42,370 nucleotides of DNA from positions 1,004,747 to 1,047,116 of the forward strand of contig NZ_GG770553.1 in the NCBI RefSeq assembly GCF_000164135.1, read 5' to 3'. Below, in pieces: positions 24,479-32,558 of the stretch. Within the stretch, counting starts at the first letter, position 1, and each line of letters begins with the position of its first letter. The notes under the pieces are model-generated. The model was not told the DNA's origin, did not search any database, and was given only the letters and a program-made list of their open reading frames with translations. The DNA is from Mycobacterium parascrofulaceum ATCC BAA-614. GTDB lineage: Bacteria > Actinomycetota > Actinomycetes > Mycobacteriales > Mycobacteriaceae. Made by a program: the position numbers and the translations under genes.

Positions 24479-25948
24479 TCAGGCGTCGATGGTGTGGCCC
24501 ATCGGCATCAGGACGCTCTTCTGCTGCGTGAAGTGCTCGACACCCTCGGGGCCGTTCTCGCGGCCGATGCCCGAGTTCTTGTAGCCGCCGAACGGGCAGC
24601 ACGGATCGAAGGCGTACCAGTTGATCGCGTAGGTCCCGGTGCGGATCTTCTCCGAGACCGCGATGCCGCGCTCGATGTCGGCGGTCCACACGCTGCCGGC
24701 CAGCCCGTACACCGAGTCGTTGGCGATCTTGATCGCGTCCTCCTCGGTGTCATAGGGGATGATGCTCAGCACGGGGCCGAAGATCTCCTCCTGCGCGATC
24801 GTCATCTTGTTGTCGACGTCGGCGAAAACGGTGGGCTGCACGAAGAATCCGGTGTCCAGGCCCTCGGGGCGGCCGCCGCCGCAGACCAGCCGCGCACCCT
24901 CCTCGATGCCCTTGGCGATGTAGCCCTCGACCCGGGCGCGCTGCTTCTCCGAGATCAGCGAGCCGATCTGGGCGGCCGGGTCCGACGGCAGGCCCACCGG
25001 CAGCGCCTGCACGAAATTGCTGACGGCGTCGACGATTTCGTCGTACCGCGAACGCGGGGCCAGGATGCGGGTCTGGGCCACGCAGGCCTGCCCGCTGTTC
25101 ATGATCCCGGAGAACACCAGCATCGGGATCGCGGAGGGCAGGTCGACGTCGTCGAGGACGATGGCCGCCGACTTGCCGCCGAGCTCCAGGGTGCACGGCT
25201 TGAGCATGTCCGCCGCGCGCCGGCCGATCTCCTTGCCGACCGCCGAGCTGCCGGTGAACGAGAAGAGGTCGACGTCGGGGTTCGACGTCAGCGCCTGTCC
25301 GGTCTCGATGCCGCCGGGCACCACCGACAGCACGCCCTCGGGCAGACCGGCCTCGGCGAAGGCCTCCGCCAAAGCGTTTGCGCTGAGCGGGGTTTCGGCG
25401 GCGGGCTTGAGCACCACGGTGCAGCCGGCGAGCAGGGCCGGGCCGAGCTTGTTGACGGCGAGGAACAGCGGCACGTTCCACGCGACGATCGCGCCCACCA
25501 CGCCGATCGGCTCGCGGTGGACGATGCTCTGCCCGTAGCCCCCCGTGCGGACCTCTTTCCACTTGACCTGCTCGACGGCCGGGCCGGCGAAGAAGTTCAG
25601 CGCGCCGATCGAACTCATCCAGTGCATGGTTTCGACGCTGGTCGGCGGCTGGCCGGTCTCGCCCGCCAGGAGGCCGGTGAACAGGTCCTTGCGCTCCTCC
25701 ATCAGCTTGAGCGCGTTGGCGATCACAGCGGCGCGCTCCTTGGGCGGCGTCGTGGGCCACGGCCCGTTGTCGAAGGCCGCGCGGGCCGCGGCGACCGCGG
25801 CGTCGACGTCGGCGGCCGCCGCCAGCGGCACCTTGCCGACGTACTCGCCGGTGGCCGGGCAGCGCACCTCGATCACCTCGTCGGTCGACGGCTCGGTCCA
25901 CTTGCCGCCGATGAAAAGCTTGTCGTATTCGGTCTTGCTGTCGGTCAT
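24479..25948 (-). CDS. NAD(P)-dependent aldehyde dehydrogenase, Rv0223c-type
   Basis: 489 aa from ATG 25948 with GAGGAGG upstream. Oxidises an aldehyde to the acid. ALDH landmarks: VVGAIVAWNVPLFLA with the catalytic-site asparagine near residue 155, KPAAETPLSA (cofactor lysine) near 180, FTGSSAVGKEIG near 232, general-base glutamate in LELGGKSA near 255, nucleophile cysteine in NSGQACVAQTR near 290, and EEIFGPVLS near 390. Orthologous to M. tuberculosis Rv0223c. A near-consensus KstR box overlaps the predicted -35, and I recall Rv0223c being listed in the KstR (cholesterol) regulon, so a role in sterol or side-chain aldehyde oxidation is likely. Confidence 0.95.
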   Translation of the reverse strand: MTDSKTEYDKLFIGGKWTEPSTDEVIEVRCPATGEYVGKVPLAAAADVDAAVAAARAAFDNGPWPTTPPKERAAVIANALKLMEERKDLFTGLLAGETGQPPTSVETMHWMSSIGALNFFAGPAVEQVKWKEVRTGGYGQSIVHREPIGVVGAIVAWNVPLFLAVNKLGPALLAGCTVVLKPAAETPLSANALAEAFAEAGLPEGVLSVVPGGIETGQALTSNPDVDLFSFTGSSAVGKEIGRRAADMLKPCTLELGGKSAAIVLDDVDLPSAIPMLVFSGIMNSGQACVAQTRILAPRSRYDEIVDAVSNFVQALPVGLPSDPAAQIGSLISEKQRARVEGYIAKGIEEGARLVCGGGRPEGLDTGFFVQPTVFADVDNKMTIAQEEIFGPVLSIIPYDTEEDAIKIANDSVYGLAGSVWTADIERGIAVSEKIRTGTYAINWYAFDPCCPFGGYKNSGIGRENGPEGVEHFTQQKSVLMPMGHTIDA

Positions 25949-26004
25949 AGTCGGCCGCTCCTCCTCGTCGCTCCGCGTTGCGTCGTCACAGCGGGCATGG
26001 CGCC

Positions 26005-26042
26005 ACCCTACCCAAGCAAGGGCGAAACGAGAACATGTTTCA
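26005..26042 (-). promoter_or_regulatory. Aldehyde dehydrogenase promoter with candidate KstR box
   Basis: The KstR consensus is TnnAACnnGTTnnA. On the minus strand 26042-26029 reads T-GA-AAC-AT-GTT-CT-C, matching 7 of 8 fixed positions (the last A is C). It overlaps a -35-like TTCTCG (26033-26028); 17 bp further is the -10 box TAGGGT (26010-26005). The box covers the stop codon of the upstream Rv0224c-type gene. Binding there would repress aldehyde dehydrogenase transcription until a sterol-CoA inducer appears. Confidence 0.5.
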
Positions 26043-26822
26043 GTACCGGGGCGACAGCACCAGGACCAGATTGCTGACGGCGAACTCGCGCAGCAGCGGC
26101 ACCGACGTCACCCACCACGCCCATCGGGGGTGGTAGCGGGGAAATGCGGCGACCGCCGCCCCCGTGCTCGCGGCCCATGCCAGGCCGTCGGACGCGGACA
26201 CGGCAAACAACGACGACCCGTAGTTGTTTTTCGCGGGATGGCCGTGTTTGCGGGCGTATCGGGCGGCGGCGCGGGCGCCGCCGAGGTAATGGGTCAGGCC
26301 CATCTCGTGGCCGCCGAACGGGCCGAGCCACACGGTGTAGGAGAGCACGGCCAGGCCGCCCGGCCTGGTCACCCGCAGCATCTCGCCGCCCAGCTGCCAG
26401 GGCCGCGGCACGTGTTCGGCGACGTTGGACGACAGGCAGATGTCCACCGAGTCGTCGGCGAACGGCAGGGCCATGCCCGAGGCGCGCACGAAGGTTCCGC
26501 GCCCGCTCGCGCTCGGGGGTCCGGCCGCGTGCATCTCGCTCGGGTCGGGTTCGACGCCCAGATAGCGGATTCCGGCCTCGGCGAAGGCTTCCGAGAAGTA
26601 CCCGGGCCCGCCGCCGACGTCGAGCAGGGTGCGGCCGGCCGGGGCCTCGCCGTGCGCGGCCAGCCACAGGTCACCGACCATCGCCGCGGTGTCGGCCGCC
26701 AGGGCGCCGTAGAACCGGGCCGGATCCGACCGCTCGAAGCGGAACTCGGACAGCAGCCGCAGCGCGCGGGCCAGCGTCGCCCGCCGCGCGAAAACTCGGG
26801 TGGGGGACGGGGCGGCGGCCAC
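26040..26822 (-). CDS. SAM-dependent methyltransferase, Rv0224c-type
   Basis: 260 aa from GTG 26822. SAM-binding motif I is LLDVGGGPGYFSEAF near residue 66; GVEPDPSEM marks the acidic residue after strand 2 near 90; LPFADDSVDICLSSNVAEH is near 120 (landmarks ADDSVDI and SSNVAEH). Highly conserved with M. tuberculosis Rv0224c, including the block GGHEMGLTHYLGGARAA. A -10 box TAGGGT lies 6 nt before GTG, so the mRNA is probably leaderless. It is divergent from the glycosyltransferase gene with a 55-bp gap, and that pair opens a cluster conserved through the Corynebacteriales and tied to envelope glycolipid assembly. The methylated substrate is unknown. Confidence 0.93.
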   Translation of the reverse strand: MAAAPSPTRVFARRATLARALRLLSEFRFERSDPARFYGALAADTAAMVGDLWLAAHGEAPAGRTLLDVGGGPGYFSEAFAEAGIRYLGVEPDPSEMHAAGPPSASGRGTFVRASGMALPFADDSVDICLSSNVAEHVPRPWQLGGEMLRVTRPGGLAVLSYTVWLGPFGGHEMGLTHYLGGARAAARYARKHGHPAKNNYGSSLFAVSASDGLAWAASTGAAVAAFPRYHPRWAWWVTSVPLLREFAVSNLVLVLSPRY

Positions 26823-26828
26823 CGGCCA

Positions 26829-26869
26829 ACCCTACGCAGCGCCGGCGCCCGGCACCGTCGGGCTAGGCT
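26829..26869. promoter_or_regulatory. Divergent predicted leaderless promoters
   Basis: Minus strand: TAGGGT at 26834-26829, then 6 nt, then GTG 26822. Plus strand: TAGGCT at 26864-26869, then 5 nt to GTG 26875 or 8 nt to ATG 26878. Neither gene has a convincing ribosome binding site. The two -10 boxes lie only 29 bp apart, so the two polymerases would compete or be co-regulated. Confidence 0.45.
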
Positions 26870-26877
26870 GACCAGTG

Positions 26878-28032
26878 ATGTCCGCCCTCCGCTCCGTACT
26901 CCTGCTGTGCTGGCGCGATACCGGGCACCCGCAGGGCGGGGGCAGCGAAGCCTACTTGCAGCGCATCGGCGCGCAGCTGGTCGCGTCCGGGATCGACGTC
27001 ACGCTGCGCACCGCCCGCTATCCCGGCGCGCCGCGGCGTGAAGTGGTCGACGGTGTGCGCATCGACCGCGCGGGCGGCCGCTACTCCGTCTACGTCTGGG
27101 CCCTGTTGGCGATGGCGGCGGCGCGCCTGGGGCTCGGACCGCTGCGGCGGGTCCGGCCCGACGTGGTCGTCGACACCCAGAACGGCCTGCCGTTCCTCGC
27201 CCGCCTGGTGTACGGCCGGCGGGTGGTGGTGCTCGTGCACCACTGCCACCGCGAGCAGTGGCCGGTGGCCGGCCCGGTGCTCGGCCGGCTCGGCTGGTTC
27301 GTCGAGTCGACGCTGTCGCCGCGGATGAACCGCCGCAACCAGTACGTGACGGTGTCGCTGCCGTCGGCCCGCGACCTGGTGGCGCTCGGCGTGGAGAACG
27401 CGCAAATCGCGGTGGTACGCAACGGCCTGGACGAGGCCCCGGCTCGCACGCTGTCGGGCCCCCGCGCCGCCGCGCCGCGGGTGGTGGTGCTCTCGCGGCT
27501 GGTGCCGCACAAGCAGATCGAAGACGCGCTGGAGGCCGTCGCCGAGCTGCGGCCGCGCGTCGGTGGCCTGCACCTCGACATCGTCGGCGACGGCTGGTGG
27601 CGCCAGCGGCTCGTCGACCACGTGCGCCGGCTCGGCATCCCCGACGCGGTGACGTTCCACGGCCACGTCGACGACGTGACCAAACACCATGTGCTGCAAA
27701 GCGCGTGGGTGCAGCTGCTGCCCTCGCGCAAGGAGGGGTGGGGCCTGGCGGTCGTCGAGGCGGCGCAGCACCGGGTGCCGACCATCGGCTACCGGTCCTC
27801 GGGTGGCCTGTCGGATTCGATCGTCGACGAGGTGACCGGCATCCTGGTGGACACCCGCGCCGAGTTGGTGGACCGGCTCGAGGAGTTGCTGTCCGACCCC
27901 GTGCTGCGCGATCAGCTCGGCGCCAAGGCGCACATCCGCAGCGGCGAATTCTCCTGGCGGCAAAGCGCCGACGCCATGCGCACCGTGCTGGAGGCCGTGC
28001 GGGCCGGCGACTTCGTCAGCGGCGTGGTGTGA
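26878..28032 (+). CDS. GT4-family (GT-B fold) glycosyltransferase, Rv0225-type
   Basis: 384 aa from ATG 26878; GTG 26875 immediately before is an alternative. Retaining GT-B glycosyltransferase, probably using a nucleotide sugar at the inner face of the membrane. N-terminal acceptor domain starts LLLCWRDTGHPQGGGSE with the glycine-rich loop; the donor domain has VVVLSRLVPHKQIEDAL near residue 203 and the EX7E motif EGWGLAVVE near 290. Same length and order as M. tuberculosis Rv0225. It converges on the Rv0226c-type membrane gene with a 66-bp gap. Likely acts in mannolipid or other envelope glycolipid synthesis, judged by its neighbours. Confidence 0.93.
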   Translation: MSALRSVLLLCWRDTGHPQGGGSEAYLQRIGAQLVASGIDVTLRTARYPGAPRREVVDGVRIDRAGGRYSVYVWALLAMAAARLGLGPLRRVRPDVVVDTQNGLPFLARLVYGRRVVVLVHHCHREQWPVAGPVLGRLGWFVESTLSPRMNRRNQYVTVSLPSARDLVALGVENAQIAVVRNGLDEAPARTLSGPRAAAPRVVVLSRLVPHKQIEDALEAVAELRPRVGGLHLDIVGDGWWRQRLVDHVRRLGIPDAVTFHGHVDDVTKHHVLQSAWVQLLPSRKEGWGLAVVEAAQHRVPTIGYRSSGGLSDSIVDEVTGILVDTRAELVDRLEELLSDPVLRDQLGAKAHIRSGEFSWRQSADAMRTVLEAVRAGDFVSGVV

Positions 28033-28098
28033 TCCGGCGGCCACCGCGCCGCGAGACATAATCCATTGCGCGCCGCGCCGGCGTGTCGTCGCACCCGG

Positions 28099-29811
28099 TT
28101 ACGTGTCGTCGCGCCGGAGCCGGCCGATCAACGTGTCGTCGCGCCGGAGCCGGCCGATCAACGCGCCGGCGCCGCCCACGATCAGCGTCGCCAGCCACGC
28201 CAGGTGGGCGAGCAGCGTCGCCATGCGTGTGCCGGCGGGCACCCGGGCGGTGTCGCCGCCGAGGCGATAGAGCGCGAGGTCGCCGTCGCGGTAGACCGGC
28301 GTCAGCGCATCCAGGGTGCGGGCGGACGCCCCCATGTCGCCGGCCGTGTCCGACTCCACCACCAGCCAGCCCACGCCGGCGGTTGCGAGCGCGGACGGAT
28401 CGGGCCCGCTCAACAGCAACTGCTGCACCGCGCGGGCGTGGTTGCCCTCGCCCGGGATGACGGTTCCCGAGATGACCAGGTCGCCGGTGCTCAGCACGTC
28501 GGCGCGCACCCAGCGGGGCAGCGGGTCCAGCACCGGCGCGCGGCCCGCCCAGGTGTAGAGCCGCATGGTGCCGGCCGGCAACGCGGCCACCGCCGCGGGC
28601 CGCGCGTTGATCGCGGCGGCCACCGCCGCCCACCCGCGCGGATACTGCACGGGCGAAACCTGGCCCCACGCCCCCCAGGCCAGGTCGGGCAGCGCGAAGA
28701 TCAGCGCTAGGCAGCAGACCGGCGCCGTCACGGCCGGCCACAGCCACCGCCGCAGCGTCACCACCGAGCCCGCACCCGCCAGCGCATAGCCCGGCACGGC
28801 CAGCGCCACCCACTTCTGCCCGTCCCGCAGCACGCCGAAGCCGGGCGCGGCGTCGACCAGCGCGCCCAGCAGGTGCAGGCCCGGCCCGGTCGCCAGCGCG
28901 GCCGGAACCAGCACGGCCACCGCCGCCAACGCCAGCAGCGGTCGCGCCGCCGGGCGGCGCAGCGCCGTCGGCAGCCCGGCCGCCACCACGCCCAGCAGCA
29001 CCACGGCCGACGCCACCGCGAACATCGTGGTCCGCGAGATCGGCACCGCCTCGACGTTCCAGATGCCGCCGAGGCCGGCCAGGCTGCCCAGCGTGCCCAG
29101 GCCCGGTTCGGCGCGCGGCGCGAACGCCGCAACCCCCAGCGCGTTCGCCGCGGTGTGGGACGGCAACGACGCGCCCAGCGCCGAGGCGGTCAGCCAGGGC
29201 AGCGCGGCCGTCAGCGCGACACCCAGCGTCACCGCGGCGCACAGCGAACGGGACCGGCCGGCGCCGCACGCGGGCACGCACACCAGCCCCACCGCCGCGG
29301 CCAGCAACAGTCCCGTCGGCGTCAGCCCGGCCAGCGCGATCCAGAAGGCCAACCCGAAGAACGAGCCGGAACCCGCCCGCAGCCGCAGCATCGCGGTCGC
29401 GACCCAGGGCAGGCAGCCGTAGCCGACCAGCAGGCTCCAGTGCCCCTGCAGCAACCGCTCGGCGACGTAGGGATTCCAGATCGCCAGGGTGATGGCGACG
29501 AACTGGCCGGCCGCGCCGGCGTCGGGGAGCGCCGTCGCGACCAGTCGGGCCGCGCCCCATCCCGCGAGCCAGAGCCCCAGCACCAGCAGCGCCTTCACCA
29601 CCACGCCGCCGTCGAGCACGTGCGAGGCCAGCGCCAGGACGAAGTCCTGCGGGGTCGCGCGCGCCGCCGACGTCAAGCCCAGCGCGGTATCGGAGAGATA
29701 GGAGCGCGGCGTGGACACGGCGTCGCGCAGCAGCAGGTACCCGGGCCCGAGCAGCGGCCCGACCACCAGCAGCGCCAAGACCAACGCGTACCCGGGCCGG
29801 GTCCAGCGCAC
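28099..29811 (-). CDS. Polytopic membrane protein, Rv0226c-type
   Basis: 570 aa from GTG 29811, starting 8 bp after the stop of the DUF3068 gene, so the two are one operon. About ten or more hydrophobic segments in the first 430 residues (for example LVLALLVVGPLLGPGYLLL at the start) with a soluble C-terminal part and a last membrane helix near residue 530. The layout, with an extracytoplasmic loop after helix 1 and conserved NPYVAERLLQGHW near 115, recalls GT-C type glycosyltransferases, but I see no clear catalytic DxD, so the call stays general. The C-terminus ends in two identical copies of LIGRLRRDDT, produced by a 30-bp tandem duplication. Orthologue of M. tuberculosis Rv0226c. Confidence 0.88.
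   Translation of the reverse strand: MRWTRPGYALVLALLVVGPLLGPGYLLLRDAVSTPRSYLSDTALGLTSAARATPQDFVLALASHVLDGGVVVKALLVLGLWLAGWGAARLVATALPDAGAAGQFVAITLAIWNPYVAERLLQGHWSLLVGYGCLPWVATAMLRLRAGSGSFFGLAFWIALAGLTPTGLLLAAAVGLVCVPACGAGRSRSLCAAVTLGVALTAALPWLTASALGASLPSHTAANALGVAAFAPRAEPGLGTLGSLAGLGGIWNVEAVPISRTTMFAVASAVVLLGVVAAGLPTALRRPAARPLLALAAVAVLVPAALATGPGLHLLGALVDAAPGFGVLRDGQKWVALAVPGYALAGAGSVVTLRRWLWPAVTAPVCCLALIFALPDLAWGAWGQVSPVQYPRGWAAVAAAINARPAAVAALPAGTMRLYTWAGRAPVLDPLPRWVRADVLSTGDLVISGTVIPGEGNHARAVQQLLLSGPDPSALATAGVGWLVVESDTAGDMGASARTLDALTPVYRDGDLALYRLGGDTARVPAGTRMATLLAHLAWLATLIVGGAGALIGRLRRDDTLIGRLRRDDT
28101..28160. repeat. Perfect 30-bp tandem duplication in the 3' end of the Rv0226c-type gene
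   Basis: 28101-28130 and 28131-28160 are identical. The unit starts ACGTGTCGTCGCGCC and encodes the decapeptide LIGRLRRDDT on the minus strand, in frame, so the protein has gained ten residues just before its stop. A further partial copy (CGTGTCGTCGC) at 28082-28092 lies past the stop codon, suggesting an older third unit. Confidence 0.95.
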
Positions 29812-29819
29812 GCGGCGGG

Positions 29820-31100
29820 CTATTCCCGTTCGGGCGGACCGGTGGGCTCGGGCGGCCCCGACTCGGGTGGCTCGTCGGCGCCCAGGGTGGGCGCGTCGGC
29901 GCCGGCGTCATCGCGCGACGTCGGGCGCTGCGTGGGCAGCTTCTCGGTCTCGGCCTCGGCACCCGGCACCGGCTCCTCGAGCCCGCTGCGACCGAAGAAG
30001 TCCTGGTCACCGCGGTCCAGGCCGGGATCGGTCAACGCGCTCTCGGTCCGCAGGCTGAACGAGGCCAGCAGGCCGCCGGCGACCAGCGCGATCACACCGA
30101 CCGCCGTGAACGTGATCGGCAGCACCCGCGACCACAGCGCCAGCCGGTCACGCTCGTCGCGGGCGGCGTTGACCTGCGATTCGACGGTGTCCTCGTTGGA
30201 GGTGACCTTGTAGTCGGCCAGCGTCAGCTCCGGCTTGAGCGGGTCGCGGGCGAAGTAATGGTTGGCGTGCTCGGTCTGCTTGACGATGGTGCCCGACACC
30301 GGGTCCACCCAGAAGGTCCGCTGCGCGGCGTAGTAGCGGGTCATGGTGACCTGCTCGGCCGGGTCGCCGCCCTGCAGGCCCCACATCGCCGCGGAGGCGG
30401 TGAACTTGGAGTCCGTCGCCTGGTCGGCGTACAACGACGGGTACGCGACGGGCGCCACCAGCTTGCCGTCGGCGTTGTAGCCGACGTTCTGCGTGAACTT
30501 GTACGTGGTCAGGCCGTTGACGTCTTCCTGGCTTTCGTAGTTGACGTCGAACGGCTTCTGCGCGATCGGATCGAAGTAGGGGTACGTCTTCTTCTCGGTG
30601 TGGAACGGGAACCGGTAGGCCAGGCCGTCGTGCCGCAGCGGCATCGCGGTGGGCGGGTTCTCGTCGCCGAACGGGCGCGGCTTCTGGACCGAGCCGCCCG
30701 GGTGGGTGTCGTCGGAGACGGCCATCGCCGTCTTGCGGTTGAGGGTGACGGTGTCGACGATCGCCAGCAGCAGGCCGCTGTCCTTCTGCTTGTCGGTGCG
30801 CCGCAGCGAGGTCCCCACCTGCAGCGTGACCACGTCGGCGTTGGCCGGCGACTCGACGCTGACCTGCTCCTGGGACACCAGCGGCACGTTCTGGTTGACC
30901 ACGACGTGGTCGGTCGACAGGGACGCGGCGTCGAGCGCGGTCCCGGTGCCGTCGCTGATCAGCGTCGTGTCGAGGTCGAGCGGGACCTTGGTGATCCTGC
31001 TGGTGGTGTACGTGGACAACAGCAGGGCGGCGATCAGCAGGGCGGCGCCGAGTCCGATGATCCCGCATGCGGCGAACCGCAACATGACTGCTCGGTTCAC
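29820..31100 (-). CDS. pgfA: DUF3068 membrane protein PgfA, Rv0227c-type
   Basis: 426 aa from GTG 31100 with AGGAGGG 9 nt upstream. One N-terminal membrane helix (residues about 8-30), a large periplasmic domain (about 31-330), a second helix near 333-358 (ITFTAVGVIALVAGGLLASF), then an acidic proline-rich cytoplasmic tail. This is the DUF3068 layout. The M. smegmatis orthologue MSMEG_0317 has been described as polar growth factor A, working with MmpL3 in trehalose monomycolate transport, and the C. glutamicum orthologue was linked to lipomannan maturation; both statements are from memory. It heads an operon with the polytopic protein downstream and is divergent from the acyltransferase gene. 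Confidence 0.9.
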   Translation of the reverse strand: MNRAVMLRFAACGIIGLGAALLIAALLLSTYTTSRITKVPLDLDTTLISDGTGTALDAASLSTDHVVVNQNVPLVSQEQVSVESPANADVVTLQVGTSLRRTDKQKDSGLLLAIVDTVTLNRKTAMAVSDDTHPGGSVQKPRPFGDENPPTAMPLRHDGLAYRFPFHTEKKTYPYFDPIAQKPFDVNYESQEDVNGLTTYKFTQNVGYNADGKLVAPVAYPSLYADQATDSKFTASAAMWGLQGGDPAEQVTMTRYYAAQRTFWVDPVSGTIVKQTEHANHYFARDPLKPELTLADYKVTSNEDTVESQVNAARDERDRLALWSRVLPITFTAVGVIALVAGGLLASFSLRTESALTDPGLDRGDQDFFGRSGLEEPVPGAEAETEKLPTQRPTSRDDAGADAPTLGADEPPESGPPEPTGPPERE

Positions 31101-31292
31101 GTTGCTGTGCCCTCCTAGTGCTCTCCTGCGAAGTCAGCCGCGACCCACCCCGACCTGAGCAAGCACCGAGGCAAACCCGTTCGACCCTAACAGCAGAACG
31201 TAAGGCCCCGGCTTACGAACCTGTTGCTGCCGCGAGCGGGTCCTACGGGTGTACCCAATAGTCCCCGAACCGATCAGATGCAGACTGTGGGG

Positions 31293-32459
31293 ATGACGGA
31301 TGGCCGGCAGGTGGGTGGGGCGCGCAGCTTCCTGCCCGCGGTCGAGGGGATGCGCGCGTGCGCGGCCATGGGCGTGGTCGTCACGCACGTCGCGTTCCAG
31401 ACCGGGCACTCCAGCGGCGTCACCGGCCGGCTGTTCGGCCGTTTCGACCTTGCGGTCGCGGTGTTCTTCGCGTTGTCGGGTTTCCTGCTGTGGCGCGGCC
31501 ACGCCGCGGCCGCCCGCGGCCTGGGCGCTCGCCCCCGCACCGGCCACTATCTGCGCTCCCGGGTGGTGCGCATCATGCCCGCCTACGTGGTGGCGGTCGT
31601 CGTGATCCTGACGCTGCTGCCCGACGCGGATCACGCCAGCCCGACGGTGTGGTTGGCCAACCTCACGCTGACCCAGATCTACGTGCCGCTCACCCTGACC
31701 GGCGGGCTGACGCAGATGTGGAGCCTGTCGGTGGAGGTCAGCTTCTATCTGGCGTTGCCGATCCTGGCCCTGCTGGCCCGGCGACTGCCGGTCGGCGCGC
31801 GGGTGTCGGCGATCGCCGCGTTGGCCGCGCTCAGCTGGGCGTGGGGCTGGGCGCCGATCCATTCGGGATCCGGCACCAACCCGCTCAACTGGCCGCCGGC
31901 CTTCTTCTCCTGGTTCGCCGCGGGCATGCTGCTCGCGGAGTGGGTCCACAGCCCGGTCGGGCTGCCGCACCGGTGGGCGCGCCGGCGGGTGGTGATGGCC
32001 GCCGTCGCGGCGCTGGCCTACCTGCTGGCGGCCTCCCCGCTGGCGGGCCCGGAGGGCCTGATCCCCGGCACCGCCACCCAGTTCGCGGTGAAGACGGCGG
32101 CGGGCTCGGTGGTGGCGTTCGCGTTGGTCGCGCCCTTGGTGCTGGACCGGGTCGACACCTCGCACCGACTGCTCGGCAGCACCGCCATGGTGACGCTGGG
32201 CCGGTGGTCCTATGGCCTGTTCGTGTGGCATTTGGCCGCGCTGGCCATGGTGTTCCCGGTGCTGGGGACGTTCGCGTTCACCGGCCGGATGCCCGCCGTG
32301 CTGGCCCTCACGCTGCTTTTCGGGTGGGCGATCGCCGCGGTCAGCTTCGGGCTGGTCGAGTCGCCGTGCCGGGAAGCGTTGCGGCGCTGGGAAAAACGGG
32401 AACGGCCGGCCGAGGCCCCGGATACCGTCGACGCCGAGGCCGACGCCGTCGCGCCCTAA
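31293..32459 (+). CDS. Acyltransferase-3 family membrane protein, Rv0228-type
   Basis: 388 aa from ATG 31293; GTG 31287, ATG 31278 and TTG 31224 in the same frame are other possible starts, and the M. tuberculosis protein is about 407 aa. Integral membrane acyltransferase with about ten helices. The N-terminal FLPAVEGMRA and VVVTHVAF (with the family's conserved histidine) and RSRVVRIMPAYVV are characteristic; MWSLSVEVSFYLALP is the internal SxE block. The C. glutamicum homologue in this conserved locus was reported, as I recall, as TmaT, which acetylates trehalose mycolates before MmpL-mediated export. That function is plausible here because pgfA is divergent from it. Confidence 0.9.
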   Translation: MTDGRQVGGARSFLPAVEGMRACAAMGVVVTHVAFQTGHSSGVTGRLFGRFDLAVAVFFALSGFLLWRGHAAAARGLGARPRTGHYLRSRVVRIMPAYVVAVVVILTLLPDADHASPTVWLANLTLTQIYVPLTLTGGLTQMWSLSVEVSFYLALPILALLARRLPVGARVSAIAALAALSWAWGWAPIHSGSGTNPLNWPPAFFSWFAAGMLLAEWVHSPVGLPHRWARRRVVMAAVAALAYLLAASPLAGPEGLIPGTATQFAVKTAAGSVVAFALVAPLVLDRVDTSHRLLGSTAMVTLGRWSYGLFVWHLAALAMVFPVLGTFAFTGRMPAVLALTLLFGWAIAAVSFGLVESPCREALRRWEKRERPAEAPDTVDAEADAVAP

Positions 32460-32558
32460 CCGCTGCGGTCCGTCCACTCTTCGAGCGTGTCCGCCGACGG
32501 CGGGCAGGCGTCCACCAGCTCCATCAGCCGCGGCCGGTCGGCGGCGGGTCGGCGAGCG

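Noticed and set aside
24320..26077. A 585-codon open frame on the plus strand across the aldehyde dehydrogenase
   Set aside because: It is the antisense shadow of a clear ALDH gene with both catalytic residues; the translation is arginine- and histidine-rich with no domain, as expected from GC-rich antisense frames.
31199..31215. Imperfect palindrome GTAAGGCCCCGGCTTAC between pgfA and the acyltransferase gene
   Set aside because: The arms need a bulge to pair beyond 4-5 bp, so it is not distinguishable from chance in GC-rich DNA.
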